NCBI GenBank assembly: GCA_900545215.1
Contig: UQXW01000011.1
Location: 1-42,740 of the forward strand
Source: an uncultured Bacteroidota bacterium
GTDB taxonomy: Bacteria; Bacteroidota; Bacteroidia; Bacteroidales; P3
Reading direction: 5' to 3'
Length of the DNA: 42,740 nucleotides
Below the pieces are notes generated by a model, which was not told the origin of the DNA, ran no database searches, and saw only the letters and a program-made list of their open reading frames with translations. Numbering within the stretch: position 1 is the first letter of the stretch; each line of letters begins with the position of its first letter. Shown here piece after piece: positions 23,104 to 31,841 of this stretch. The translations under genes and the position numbers were made by a program.

Positions 23104-23898
23104 TTAAATTTGCTCTAAATTAGTATTCGTTCTTATTGCTTGTTCAATTGCTTCAAAACTCGACAATATGTCGGCACCTTCACTTGTTATTGCCACGTCA
23201 TGTTCATAGTGAGCAGCCGGTGAATAATCAACTGTTCGACATGTCCATTGATCGGCTTCAAAAAGAACTTCTTTATTTCCGAGAGTAATCATCGGCTCTA
23301 TTGCTATCACCATTCCTTCTCGGAATTTCGGTCCTGTTCCTTTTTTCCCATAATTAGGCACACATGGGTCTTCATGCATCTTATGCCCAACACCATGTCC
23401 GCATAATTCTCTGACAACCCCATATCCGAAAGATTCGCAGTACGTTTGAATGCAATTGCTCAAATCTCCTACTCTTTGTCCTATTTTACACCTTTCTATA
23501 CCAAGATAAAGAGACTGCTTAGTCACCTTCAATAGTTTGGCAACTTCATCTTTTACACCTTTCAATGCAAAGGTATAAGCAGAATCACCTACCCACCCAT
23601 TGTAAGTTACTCCGCAATCAATGGAAACTATATCACCTTCTTTTATCTCTCTATTTCCCGGAATGCCATGTACGACAACTTCGTTTATGGAAATACAAAG
23701 AGACGCAGGATAACCGCAATATCCCTTGAATGTGGGTTCACCGCCCATATCACGTATATATTGTTCGGCTATTTTATCGAGCTGCCCGGTGGAAACACCC
23801 GGCTTGATATACTTGGATACCTCCGCCAAGGTGTCTCCCACCTTTAAAGCACTTGCTCTTAGTTGTTCTATATCTCCCTTTGTTTTTATCTGTATCAT
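23104..23898 (-). CDS. map: Methionine aminopeptidase type I
   Basis: 264 residues. It removes the initiator Met from new proteins at the ribosome. Metal ligands are visible in order: Asp in SIDCGVTYNGW, Asp in GDSAYTF, His in GHGVGHKMHEDP, Glu in IAIEPMITLG and Glu in ITSEGADIL; the last two close the pita-bread fold. It sits between secY (14 nt) and infA (1 nt), the usual arrangement in this phylum. Confidence 0.97.
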   Translation of the reverse strand: MIQIKTKGDIEQLRASALKVGDTLAEVSKYIKPGVSTGQLDKIAEQYIRDMGGEPTFKGYCGYPASLCISINEVVVHGIPGNREIKEGDIVSIDCGVTYNGWVGDSAYTFALKGVKDEVAKLLKVTKQSLYLGIERCKIGQRVGDLSNCIQTYCESFGYGVVRELCGHGVGHKMHEDPCVPNYGKKGTGPKFREGMVIAIEPMITLGNKEVLFEADQWTCRTVDYSPAAHYEHDVAITSEGADILSSFEAIEQAIRTNTNLEQI

Positions 23899-23912
23899 GG
23901 TTCAAAAGATGA

Positions 23913-25268
23913 CTACATCTGACCTCTACCCTTTATTCTACCTGACTTTGTCAATCCGTCATAATGCCTCATCAACAAATGGCTCTCTATTTGTTGTAAA
24001 GTATCCAAAACGACACCGACCAAAATCAATAACGAAGTTCCTCCATAGAATTGTGCAAATTGTTGGTTTACCCCGAACAATCTTACAAGTGCAGGAAGAA
24101 TTGCAACTATCGCTAAAAAGATAGAACCAGGCAGTGTTATCTTCGACAATACATTATCGAAAAACTCTTCTGTCTTCTTTCCCGGTTTTACTCCCGGGAT
24201 AAAGCCTCCGTTTTTCTTCATATCATCAGACATTTGCTTAGGGTTGATTGCCACAGCAGTATAGAAGTAGGTGAACAATATTATCAATACAGCAAAAATG
24301 AGATTGTACCAAAAGCCGTCAAAATTAGACAATGCCGCTTTGATTCCGGTCATACTGTCAGAACTTGAAAAGCCAAACAATGTTACAGGTATAAACATTA
24401 TTGCCTGAGCAAAAATAATCGGCATTACTCCTGCTGCATTAACCTTTATCGGCACATATTGTCTTGCTCCGCCGTATTGTTTATTGCCAACTATTCTTTT
24501 CGCATACTGAACCGGTATTCGTCTTGTTCCTTGAACAAGCAATATACATAGCATGATTACAATCAACAAAACCACCAATTCCACGAAGAATATAACCAAC
24601 TGTCCACCTTGTTCTTCCATTCTGGAAGCAAATTCGGCAAACAATGCAAACGGCAAACGAGCAACAATACCTACCATAATCAACAACGATATACCGTTTC
24701 CTATACCTTTATCGGTAATTCTTTCTCCGAGCCACATTACAAACAAAGTTCCACATGTAAGCATTATGGATATAGGTAATACCCAATTTATAAAGTTCGG
24801 GCTATCCGAACCTGTAATGCTATATATGGTTCCTCCCATTTGCGCGACTTGTCCACTCAAATTGGCAAGGTATGCAAAAGATTGGAATATGGTAACAACA
24901 ATAGTCAGCCAACGCGTCATTTGGTTTATTTTCCTTCTGCCACTTTCTCCTTCACGTTGCATTTTCATGAAATACGGAACAACCATCGTCAACAACTGCA
25001 TAACAATGGAAGCCGTAATATACGGCATAATACCCAAAGCGAATATCGACGCATTAGAAAATGCACCTCCGGAGAACATGTTCAACAGTCCCAAAACTCC
25101 ATCCTTTGTTTGATCCTGCAAACTCGTCAAATCGGAAGGATTTATACCCGGAATAACGATATAAGAGCCTATTCTATAAATTAGAACCAAACCCAAAGTA
25201 TAGAGTATTCTATCTCTTAACTCTTTTATATTCCAGATATTCTTTAATGTATTGATAAACCGTTTCAT
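23913..25268 (-). CDS. secY: Protein translocase subunit SecY
   Basis: 451 residues, ten hydrophobic segments expected. SecY is the channel of the Sec translocon in the inner membrane. The N-terminal KNIWNIKELRDRILYTLGLV leads into TM1. GLLNMFSGGAFSNASIFALG and the plug region follow, and the cytoplasmic loop with AKRIVGNKQYGGARQYVPIK and the C-terminal GRIKGRGQM are typical. It is 6 nt downstream of rplO. Confidence 0.98.
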   Translation of the reverse strand: MKRFINTLKNIWNIKELRDRILYTLGLVLIYRIGSYIVIPGINPSDLTSLQDQTKDGVLGLLNMFSGGAFSNASIFALGIMPYITASIVMQLLTMVVPYFMKMQREGESGRRKINQMTRWLTIVVTIFQSFAYLANLSGQVAQMGGTIYSITGSDSPNFINWVLPISIMLTCGTLFVMWLGERITDKGIGNGISLLIMVGIVARLPFALFAEFASRMEEQGGQLVIFFVELVVLLIVIMLCILLVQGTRRIPVQYAKRIVGNKQYGGARQYVPIKVNAAGVMPIIFAQAIMFIPVTLFGFSSSDSMTGIKAALSNFDGFWYNLIFAVLIILFTYFYTAVAINPKQMSDDMKKNGGFIPGVKPGKKTEEFFDNVLSKITLPGSIFLAIVAILPALVRLFGVNQQFAQFYGGTSLLILVGVVLDTLQQIESHLLMRHYDGLTKSGRIKGRGQM

Positions 25269-25274
25269 CAGCTG

Positions 25275-25721
25275 CTAAATTGTTGTTGCCGCTCCTCCTT
25301 TTGCTTCGATGGCAGTTTTCGCCGTCTTAGAAAAAGAATGAGCAGTTACATTGATTGTTGCATTCAATTCTCCTCTTCCCAGAATTTTTACCCTATCCTT
25401 GGAAGATACCAATCCGTGCTGTCTCAACACATCTATAGTTATATCCTTTACCTGAGTTCTTTCAAACAAATCATTCAGTGTATCAAGATTGATTCCTACA
25501 TACTCAATCCTGTTCATGTTTTTGAAACCAAATTTAGGTAGTCGTCTGTACAAAGGCATCTGACCTCCTTCAAAGCCTACTTTACGAGAATATCCCGAAC
25601 GAGATTTAGCTCCTTTATGTCCTCTTGTGGAAGTACCACCTCTTCCGGAACCTTGACCACGTCCTATTCTTTTCCGGTTCTTTGTTGCTCCCTTTGCAGG
25701 TTTTAATGTACTTAAATCCAT
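25275..25721 (-). CDS. rplO: 50S ribosomal protein L15
   Basis: 148 residues; a late-assembly large-subunit protein. The N-terminus MDLSTLKPAKGATKNRKRIG is followed by a Gly/Arg-rich RNA-binding extension (GRGQGSGRGGTSTRGHKGA), the GGQMPLYRRLPKFGF motif and the C-terminal globular domain. The frame begins at 25736, but the ATG at 25721 matches the family N-terminus. Gap to rpmD 23 nt. Confidence 0.97.
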   Translation of the reverse strand: MDLSTLKPAKGATKNRKRIGRGQGSGRGGTSTRGHKGAKSRSGYSRKVGFEGGQMPLYRRLPKFGFKNMNRIEYVGINLDTLNDLFERTQVKDITIDVLRQHGLVSSKDRVKILGRGELNATINVTAHSFSKTAKTAIEAKGGAATTI

Positions 25722-25744
25722 GATATTTACTTTCAAAACTGTTT

Positions 25745-25924
25745 CTAATTAATTTCCTCTACTTTGACCAAATGACTAACCTTGGCAATCATACCCTGTA
25801 CCGGAGAAGTCAATTCATGAAGTCTTGAACGTCCAATCTTTCCAAGTCCCAATGATTCCAATGTGCGTTTTTGTCTTGCCGGGTGTCCTATACCACTTCT
25901 CACTTGCGTTACTTTAACTTTCAT
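25745..25924 (-). CDS. rpmD: 50S ribosomal protein L30
   Basis: 59 residues, normal length. It begins MKVKVTQVRSGIGHPARQKR, then TLESLGLGKIGRSRLH, a classic L30 pattern. It lies between rpsE (13 nt) and rplO (23 nt), as expected for the spc cluster. Confidence 0.96.
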   Translation of the reverse strand: MKVKVTQVRSGIGHPARQKRTLESLGLGKIGRSRLHELTSPVQGMIAKVSHLVKVEEIN

Positions 25925-25937
25925 AGTGCTTAGGTTT

Positions 25938-26456
25938 TTATCCGTTAAATACTCTATCCATTTCTATACCACGCAATTTCGCAACGGTATAGGGATCTTT
26001 CATCTTTATCAAAGCTGCAATAGTAGCCTTTACCACACTATGTGGATTTGAAGAGCCTTTTGATTTTGCAAGTACGTCCTTAACGCCAACACTTTCCAAA
26101 ACAGCACGCATAGCACCTCCTGCTATAACTCCTGTTCCCGGTGCAGCCGGTTTCAAGAACACTCTTGCTCCACTATATTTGGCAATTTGCTCATGAGGTA
26201 CAGTACCTTTTAGAATCGGAACTTTTATCAAGTTCTTCTTTGCATCGTCAATGCCTTTAGATATGGCCGCGGCAACTTCTTTCGCCTTACCCAAACCATA
26301 TCCTACAACACCGTTACCATTTCCGACAACCACTATGGCAGAGAAACTGAAAGTTCTACCACCTTTGGTAACTTTGGTAACACGGTTTATACTCACAAGT
26401 CGATCTTCAAACTCTATCTCACTCGACTTCACTCTCTTTACGTTTACTTCAGACAT
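25938..26456 (-). CDS. rpsE: 30S ribosomal protein S5
   Basis: 172 residues; part of the decoding-fidelity centre with S4 and S12. The double-stranded RNA-binding-like N-terminal domain contains EFEDRLVSINRVTKVTKGGR and VVGNGNGVVGYGLGKAKEV; the C-terminal domain has GVIAGGAMRAVLESVGVKDV. Gap to rplR 6 nt. Confidence 0.98.
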   Translation of the reverse strand: MSEVNVKRVKSSEIEFEDRLVSINRVTKVTKGGRTFSFSAIVVVGNGNGVVGYGLGKAKEVAAAISKGIDDAKKNLIKVPILKGTVPHEQIAKYSGARVFLKPAAPGTGVIAGGAMRAVLESVGVKDVLAKSKGSSNPHSVVKATIAALIKMKDPYTVAKLRGIEMDRVFNG

Positions 26457-26462
26457 AATCTT

Positions 26463-26816
26463 TTAGAATTTTAGACCATTTTCTCTGGCAGAATCAGCCA
26501 ATGATTTTACCCTACCGTGATACAAATAACCATTTCTGTCGAAAACTATTGATTCTATACCCAAATTCTTGGCTCTTTCTGCAATAGACTTACCCACAGA
26601 GGTTGCTCTTTCGATTTTTGTTCCCTTTCTTTCGAAATTCTTCTCCATCGTAGATGCAGAAGCTAAAGTAACACCCTTTACATCATCTATCAATTGAGCA
26701 TAAATCTCTTTATTACTTCTGAATACTGTCAAACGAGGTCGCTTATCTGTTCCGCTTATTTTTTTGCGAATCCTCATTTTCAATTTTAATCTTCTTATTT
26801 CTTTCTTCGTTGTCAT
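26463..26816 (-). CDS. rplR: 50S ribosomal protein L18
   Basis: 117 residues; binds 5S rRNA in the central protuberance. The basic N-terminus KLKMRIRKKISGTDKRPRLT is followed by VFRSNKEIYAQLIDD and the closing FDRNGYLYHGRVKSLADSAR. The start at 26816 (MTTKKEIRR) gives the normal length. Gap to rplF 25 nt. Confidence 0.97.
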   Translation of the reverse strand: MTTKKEIRRLKLKMRIRKKISGTDKRPRLTVFRSNKEIYAQLIDDVKGVTLASASTMEKNFERKGTKIERATSVGKSIAERAKNLGIESIVFDRNGYLYHGRVKSLADSARENGLKF

Positions 26817-26841
26817 CCCAATATGGATTTTAATTCAAAAA

Positions 26842-27396
26842 TTACTTAGCAGCCGCTTTACCTGCTTTCTTACGAACAATTTCGCCTTGGAATCTGATAC
26901 CTTTACCTTTATATGGTTCAGGCTTACGCAAAGAACGTATCTTTGCAGCTACCTGTCCCAATAATTGTTTGTCGATACTCTTCATAACGATGATAGGATC
27001 TTTTCCTTTCTCCGTTATAGTTTCACATTTTATTTCTTTCGGCAACTCGAAGAATATATTATGCGAATAACCCAAGGCCAATTCCAAAATCTGACCCTGA
27101 ACCTGTGCTTTATAGCCAACTCCTATCACTACTTGTGTTACTTGGAAGCCTTCTGAAACTCCTTTCACCATGTTAGCAATCAAAGCTCTGTAAAGTCCAT
27201 GTAGTGCTTTATGTTGTTTCTGCTCTGAAGCTCTTGTAAGCACTATATGCTCATTCTCTACATTTACAGTAATCGCAGGATTGACCTTTTGCGTTAAAGT
27301 TCCCAGTTTTCCCTTGACAGTAACCTCATTATCATTACTTACTGTTATCTCAACACCCTGGGGTAGGCTTATCGGTAATTTTCCTATTCTTGACAT
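26842..27396 (-). CDS. rplF: 50S ribosomal protein L6
   Basis: 184 residues; two similar domains, located at the base of the L7/L12 stalk near the factor-binding site. It begins MSRIGKLPISLPQGVEITVS and ends with the conserved PEPYKGKGIRFQGEIVRKKA segment. Gap to rpsH 16 nt. Confidence 0.98.
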   Translation of the reverse strand: MSRIGKLPISLPQGVEITVSNDNEVTVKGKLGTLTQKVNPAITVNVENEHIVLTRASEQKQHKALHGLYRALIANMVKGVSEGFQVTQVVIGVGYKAQVQGQILELALGYSHNIFFELPKEIKCETITEKGKDPIIVMKSIDKQLLGQVAAKIRSLRKPEPYKGKGIRFQGEIVRKKAGKAAAK

Positions 27397-27412
27397 GTAT
27401 TTTATCCTCCTA

Positions 27413-27811
27413 TTAGCTAATGTAACAAATTACCTCTCCTCCGATATTCAAAGCTCTCGCTTCCTTATCTGTCATCAAACCTTTTGATGTAGAAATTATA
27501 GCAATACCCAAACCGTTTAATACTCTCGGCATATTATCAACACCTACATACCTTCTCAAACCCGGAGTACTTACTCGCTTTATGTTAGTCATTGCAGGCT
27601 CCTTTGTCAACGGGTGATATTTCAAAGCTATTTTTATAGTCTTCGGAAAAGTTTCATCTTCGAATTTGTAATTCAAAATGTAACCCTTATCAAACAATAT
27701 CTTGGTTATTTCTTTCTTGATTTTGGAAGCAGGTATCTCAACTACTCTATGCTTTGCCATTGACGCATTTCTTATACGTGTAAGATAGTCTGCTATTGGA
27801 TCTGTAACCAT
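27413..27811 (-). CDS. rpsH: 30S ribosomal protein S8
   Basis: 132 residues; a primary 16S rRNA-binding protein and the spc-operon repressor in E. coli. MVTDPIADYLTRIRNASMAK opens the protein, and the C-terminal GLGIAIISTSKGLMTDKEAR is diagnostic. The open frame starts at 27850, but the ATG at 27811 is the family start. Gap to rpsN 32 nt. Confidence 0.98.
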   Translation of the reverse strand: MVTDPIADYLTRIRNASMAKHRVVEIPASKIKKEITKILFDKGYILNYKFEDETFPKTIKIALKYHPLTKEPAMTNIKRVSTPGLRRYVGVDNMPRVLNGLGIAIISTSKGLMTDKEARALNIGGEVICYIS

Positions 27812-27843
27812 TTTATCTCTATTTTTATTTGTAACTGACTCTA

Positions 27844-28113
27844 TTACCAACTTGCTTTCTTAACTCCGGGAATTAAACCCGCCAACGCCATTTCTCTGAA
27901 ATTTATTCTCGAAATTCCGAATTGACGCATATATCCTTTCGGACGTCCGGTGAGTTTACATCTGTTATGCAACCTTACCGGAGAGGCATTTCTCGGTAAT
28001 TTTTGGAGAGCTTCATAATCACCTGCTTCCAACAAGGCTTTACGCTTTGCAGCATATTTTGCAACTATCGCCTCTCTTTTACGCTCACGCGCTTTCATTG
28101 ATTCTTTTGCCAT
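27844..28113 (-). CDS. rpsN: 30S ribosomal protein S14 (long, zinc-free form)
   Basis: 89 residues. This is the longer C-minus type: it lacks the CxxC pairs of the short zinc form, keeping RLHNRCKLTGRPKGYMRQFG and the C-terminus GLIPGVKKASW. S14 helps assemble the 30S head. Its start lies 2 nt after the rplE stop, implying coupling. Confidence 0.97.
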   Translation of the reverse strand: MAKESMKARERKREAIVAKYAAKRKALLEAGDYEALQKLPRNASPVRLHNRCKLTGRPKGYMRQFGISRINFREMALAGLIPGVKKASW

Positions 28114-28115
28114 AT

Positions 28116-28679
28116 CTACAAATTGTTTTGATTTTTAAATGGGAATCCAAATGCCTTCAACAAAGACATTGCTTCTTTATCTTCACGAGCCGATGTAACA
28201 AATGTAATATCCATTCCTTGAATATTATTCACCTTATCAATGTTTATTTCAGGGAAAATAATCTGCTCTGTAATTCCAAAAGAAAAGTTGCCTCTACCAT
28301 CAAAGCCCTTATCACTAATTCCTCGAAAATCTCTGATTCTCGGAATAGAAGCAGAAAGCAATCTATCCAAAAACTCATACATCTTATCCCCTCTCAATGT
28401 TACTCTTACTCCGATAGGCATTCCCTTTCTTAGTTTGAAATTTGAGATATCTTTTCTTGATCTAGTAGCAACAGCTTTCTGACCAGCAATCAAGGACATT
28501 TCTTCTATACCTTTATCTATTACTTTCTTATCCGCAATAGCTAATCTTCCCAACCCTTGATTCAAAGATATTTTTTCAAGGCGCGGCACTTCCATAATTG
28601 TCCTATAATTATACTCTTTCATCAAAGAAGCGACAATCTCTTCTTTATACTTCTGTTTTAGTCTCGGTGTGTATCCCAT
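28116..28679 (-). CDS. rplE: 50S ribosomal protein L5
   Basis: 187 residues; binds 5S rRNA and contacts the P-site tRNA and S13. It begins MGYTPRLKQKYKEEIVASLM; PRLEKISLNQGLG and IRDFRGISDKGFDGRGNFSF are diagnostic. The ATG overlaps the rplX stop codon by one base (TAATG), a typical coupling signal. Confidence 0.98.
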   Translation of the reverse strand: MGYTPRLKQKYKEEIVASLMKEYNYRTIMEVPRLEKISLNQGLGRLAIADKKVIDKGIEEMSLIAGQKAVATRSRKDISNFKLRKGMPIGVRVTLRGDKMYEFLDRLLSASIPRIRDFRGISDKGFDGRGNFSFGITEQIIFPEINIDKVNNIQGMDITFVTSAREDKEAMSLLKAFGFPFKNQNNL

Positions 28680-28996
28680 TACTTAATTACCTCCCCTGTC
28701 TTTTTAGAGTATCGTACTAATTTGTTTGTCTTTTCATCTAACCTTCTTCCTATCCTCGTCGCATTTCCCTTAGCGTCAACAAGCATAAGATTAGATATAT
28801 GTATAGGAGCTTCTTTTTCTATTATACCACCTTGCGTATTCTTAGGGCTTGGCTTGGTATGCTTCTTAACCTTATTCAACCCTTCAACAATAGCTCGATT
28901 TTTACTTGGATAAACAACAAGTATTCGTCCGGTTCGCCCCTTATCATTACCTGCGATAACTTTTACCGTATCTCCTTTTTTCACATGTAACTTCAT
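28679..28996 (-). CDS. rplX: 50S ribosomal protein L24
   Basis: 105 residues; an assembly initiator of the large subunit, carrying a KOW motif (KKGDTVKVIAGNDKGRTGRI, residues 5-24). The ATG at 28996 is chosen over a GTG at 29005, three codons upstream. Stop and rplE start overlap by one base. Confidence 0.97.
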   Translation of the reverse strand: MKLHVKKGDTVKVIAGNDKGRTGRILVVYPSKNRAIVEGLNKVKKHTKPSPKNTQGGIIEKEAPIHISNLMLVDAKGNATRIGRRLDEKTNKLVRYSKKTGEVIK

Positions 28997-29016
28997 AATC
29001 TTCACTGTTTTTGCAT

Positions 29017-29385
29017 TTACAATACTTCAGGAGCCAATGAAACAATCTTCATAAACTGTTTCTCACGCAATTCTCTGGCAACCGGTCCGAAAATACGTGT
29101 TCCTCTCATTTCATCATTTGCATTCAAAAGAACGCAAGCATTGTCATCAAAGCGAATATAAGATCCATCTTGTCTTCTGACTTCCTTTTTCGTTCTGACA
29201 ACCACAGCCTTCGATACAGAGCCCTTCTTTACGTTTCCCGAAGGGGTTGCATCTTTAATCGCTACTACGATTTTGTCGCCAACGGAAGCATATCTTCTTT
29301 TTGTGCCACCAAGTACTCCGATACATAATGCACTTTTCGCTCCGCTGTTATCCGCAACAATCAATCTTGTTTCTTGTTGTACCAT
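29017..29385 (-). CDS. rplN: 50S ribosomal protein L14
   Basis: 122 residues, normal length; it forms an intersubunit bridge with 16S rRNA. It begins MVQQETRLIVADNSGAKSAL and contains FDDNACVLLNANDEMRGTRI, the L14 signature. It begins 2 nt after the rpsQ stop codon. Confidence 0.98.
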   Translation of the reverse strand: MVQQETRLIVADNSGAKSALCIGVLGGTKRRYASVGDKIVVAIKDATPSGNVKKGSVSKAVVVRTKKEVRRQDGSYIRFDDNACVLLNANDEMRGTRIFGPVARELREKQFMKIVSLAPEVL

Positions 29386-29387
29386 CT

Positions 29388-29642
29388 TTATTTAGCTCTT
29401 TCTATTATTTCGACTAATCTCCAACGCTTATTCTTGCTCAACGGTCTTGTCTCCATTATCCGTACGGTATCACCCATTCCACATTCATTTTTCTCATCAT
29501 GAGCCATGAATTTGGTACTTTTCTTGACGAACTTACCGTATTTCGGATGTTTTACTTTTCTCTCAACCAAAACGCTGACAGATTTATCCATCTTGTTACT
29601 TACGACAATACCTATTCTTTCTTTTCTCAAATTTCTTTCCAT
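29388..29642 (-). CDS. rpsQ: 30S ribosomal protein S17
   Basis: 84 residues, an OB-fold protein binding the 5' domain of 16S rRNA. MERNLRKERIGIVVSNKMDK starts the protein, followed by VERKVKHPKYGKFVKKSTKF and the GDTVRIMETRPLSKNKRWRL end. The frame is open to 29681, overlapping rpmC, but the ATG at 29642 gives the family length. Confidence 0.97.
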   Translation of the reverse strand: MERNLRKERIGIVVSNKMDKSVSVLVERKVKHPKYGKFVKKSTKFMAHDEKNECGMGDTVRIMETRPLSKNKRWRLVEIIERAK

Positions 29643-29653
29643 ATCTACCAATG

Positions 29654-29866
29654 TTACTTGTTCGCTGAATCTTTCGAGCATAACTGACGTAATCTGATTT
29701 CCGTATTTATTCTCGCAATACCTTTTCGAGCCTTCCTTATAAGGCTCGTATTTTCTACCGGAGATACAGCATGATTTATTCGCAACTTAGTAAGTTGAGT
29801 TTTCTCTGCTTCCAATCTTTCTTGCAATTCTGCAACTGAAAGATCTTTCAATCCATTATTCTTCAT
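29654..29866 (-). CDS. rpmC: 50S ribosomal protein L29
   Basis: 70 residues, two long helices; near the exit tunnel where the signal recognition particle and trigger factor dock. LKDLSVAELQERLEAEKTQL and RKARKGIARINTEIRLRQ are the usual motifs. Gaps of 11 nt on both sides. Confidence 0.96.
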   Translation of the reverse strand: MKNNGLKDLSVAELQERLEAEKTQLTKLRINHAVSPVENTSLIRKARKGIARINTEIRLRQLCSKDSANK

Positions 29867-29877
29867 TTTCTTCTATG

Positions 29878-30303
29878 TTATGCTTCTTCAACGTAATCTC
29901 TTCTTACCACAAATCTGGTGATAACAGGTAATTTCTGAGCTGCTAATCTCATAGCCTCCTTAGCGACTTCCATCGGAACTCCTTCTGCTTCAAACAACAT
30001 TGTTCCAGGTTTTACCTTCGCCACAAAATATTCAGGAGCTCCCTTACCCTTACCCATACGAACCTCATTCGGCTTCTTGGTTATAGGCTTATCAGGAAAA
30101 ATTCTAATCCAAATCTGTCCTTCACGTTTCATGTAACGAGTAACAGCTTGACGGGCAGCTTCTATTTGACGTCCTGTAATAAAAGATGTTTCCAAAGACT
30201 TGATACCAAACGCACCAAAAGCCAACTCATGACCTCTGTGAGCTATACCCTTTATTCTACCCTTTTGTTGTTTCCTATATTTAGTCTTTTTTGGCTGTAA
30301 CAT
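29878..30303 (-). CDS. rplP: 50S ribosomal protein L16
   Basis: 141 residues; near the A-site tRNA elbow and the peptidyl-transferase centre. It begins MLQPKKTKYRKQQKGRIKGI and includes TRYMKREGQIWIRIFPDKPI and VRMGKGKGAPEYFVAKVKPG, which are diagnostic. Gap to rpsC 28 nt. Confidence 0.98.
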   Translation of the reverse strand: MLQPKKTKYRKQQKGRIKGIAHRGHELAFGAFGIKSLETSFITGRQIEAARQAVTRYMKREGQIWIRIFPDKPITKKPNEVRMGKGKGAPEYFVAKVKPGTMLFEAEGVPMEVAKEAMRLAAQKLPVITRFVVRRDYVEEA

Positions 30304-30331
30304 ATCTCTTGTTTTTGACTATTCATTAAAC

Positions 30332-31060
30332 TTATTTCTTTCTTGCAGGACGTTGAACAGAACCATTCGGACGTCTTTGTCCCATTCTGCCATCTTTCAA
30401 ATTACCGCCTACAGTTGAAGGAACCAACTCTCTTTTATTGTACACCAATCCTTTACATATCCATACCTTAACACCTATGCGACCATAAGTAGTATGAGCT
30501 TCCGCATGCGCATAGTCTATATCGGCTCTTAATGTATGAAGAGGAGTGCGACCTTCTTTATAATGTTCGGTTCTTGCCATCTCGGCTCCTCCGATACGTC
30601 CGGAAACAGAAATCTTTATACCTTCTGCCCCAACTCTCATTGTCGAGGTTATCGCTGTCTTTATCGCTTTTCTATAAGAAACACGACCTTCTATTTGTCT
30701 TGCAACCGAAGAAGCCACCAAAACAGCATCAAGTTCAGGACGTTTTACCTCAGAAATATTTATCTGTACTTCCTTACTTGTAAGCTTTTTCAACTCCTCT
30801 TTCAGTTTATCAACCTCTTGTCCTGCTTTACCAATTATTATCCCCGGCTTAGCTGCATAGATAGTAACTGTAACCAATTTTAAAGTTCTTTCTATATAAA
30901 CCTTAGAGATACCAGCCTTGACCAATCGTACATTAAGGTACTTTCTGATTTTATCATCTTCTACCAATTTGGTATCGAATTTTCTACCTCCGTACCAATT
31001 AGAATCCCAACCTCTGATGATTCCAAGTCTGTTTCCTATTGGATTTGTTTTTTGTCCCAT
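30332..31060 (-). CDS. rpsC: 30S ribosomal protein S3
   Basis: 242 residues; at the mRNA entrance, with helicase-like action. It begins MGQKTNPIGNRLGIIRGWDS. The KH domain follows with AKPGIIIGKAGQEVDKLKEE (about residues 60-80), then the C-terminal domain with AEMARTEHYKEGRTPLHTLR and IDYAHAEAHTTYGRIGVKVW. Gap to rplV 32 nt. Confidence 0.98.
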   Translation of the reverse strand: MGQKTNPIGNRLGIIRGWDSNWYGGRKFDTKLVEDDKIRKYLNVRLVKAGISKVYIERTLKLVTVTIYAAKPGIIIGKAGQEVDKLKEELKKLTSKEVQINISEVKRPELDAVLVASSVARQIEGRVSYRKAIKTAITSTMRVGAEGIKISVSGRIGGAEMARTEHYKEGRTPLHTLRADIDYAHAEAHTTYGRIGVKVWICKGLVYNKRELVPSTVGGNLKDGRMGQRRPNGSVQRPARKK

Positions 31061-31092
31061 CCGATTAATTCATTTACAAATTTTACAAACTA

Positions 31093-31533
31093 TTACTTTT
31101 CAGCATCAGTTGATTTTATTGCAGACGCTGCATTTTCTTCAACCTTGCTTCCCAACTCAAGAGTAATATGATTTGATCTTTTCTTGATTCTGTATCCACG
31201 TCCCTGTGGTGCAGTACGAAGTCTTTTCAATTGTCGTCCTCCATCAACAGTTATTCGTTTTACATACAATCCACTTTCCTCAACTCTTTTACCCTCATTC
31301 TTAACTTGCCAATTTGCAATTGCCGAAAGCAATAATTTACGTAATTTTGGTGCTGATTCTCTATGACTGAACTGCAATATACCAAGTGCCTTCTCTATTT
31401 CAACTCCTCTGATAGCATCTGCCATTAAACGAGTCTTTCTTGGAGAAGTAGGGTTATCCATCAACTTAGCGATATACTGAGTCTTTCTTGCCTCTTTACG
31501 TGCTATTGCACTCTCACGTCTTCTTTTTCCCAT
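31093..31533 (-). CDS. rplV: 50S ribosomal protein L22
   Basis: 146 residues; its long hairpin lines the exit tunnel (macrolide site). SPRKTRLMADAIRG and LKRLRTAPQGRGYRIKKRSN are the family motifs. The N-terminus (MGKRRRESAIARKEARKTQY) and the short C-terminal tail are slightly longer than in E. coli, as in relatives. Confidence 0.97.
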   Translation of the reverse strand: MGKRRRESAIARKEARKTQYIAKLMDNPTSPRKTRLMADAIRGVEIEKALGILQFSHRESAPKLRKLLLSAIANWQVKNEGKRVEESGLYVKRITVDGGRQLKRLRTAPQGRGYRIKKRSNHITLELGSKVEENAASAIKSTDAEK

Positions 31534-31547
31534 TTCTGCACTGTTTT

Positions 31548-31826
31548 TTATTTCTTACCTTTATCCTTTTGACCGGCGTGACCTCTAAAAATTCTCGTAG
31601 GTGCAAACTCACCTAACTTATGTCCCACCATATTCTCGGTAATATAAACCGGGATATGCTTATTTCCGTTATGAACAGCGATGGTCAAACCTACAAAATC
31701 CGGAGAAATCATAGAAGCTCTCGACCATGTTTTTATTGTGTTCTTATCGTTTTTTGCTTGTGCAGCCAAAACCTTTTTCTCTAATTTATAATGGATATAA
31801 GGTCCTTTTTTCAATGAACGGCTCAT
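31548..31826 (-). CDS. rpsS: 30S ribosomal protein S19
   Basis: 92 residues; in the 30S head, forming a complex with S13. It begins MSRSLKKGPYIHYKLEKKVL, contains IKTWSRASMISPDFVGLTIA and ends in GHKLGEFAPTRIFRGHAGQK, the S19 signature. Gaps: 15 nt after rplB, 14 nt before rplV. Confidence 0.98.
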   Translation of the reverse strand: MSRSLKKGPYIHYKLEKKVLAAQAKNDKNTIKTWSRASMISPDFVGLTIAVHNGNKHIPVYITENMVGHKLGEFAPTRIFRGHAGQKDKGKK

Positions 31827-31841
31827 CTGTATACGATTTTA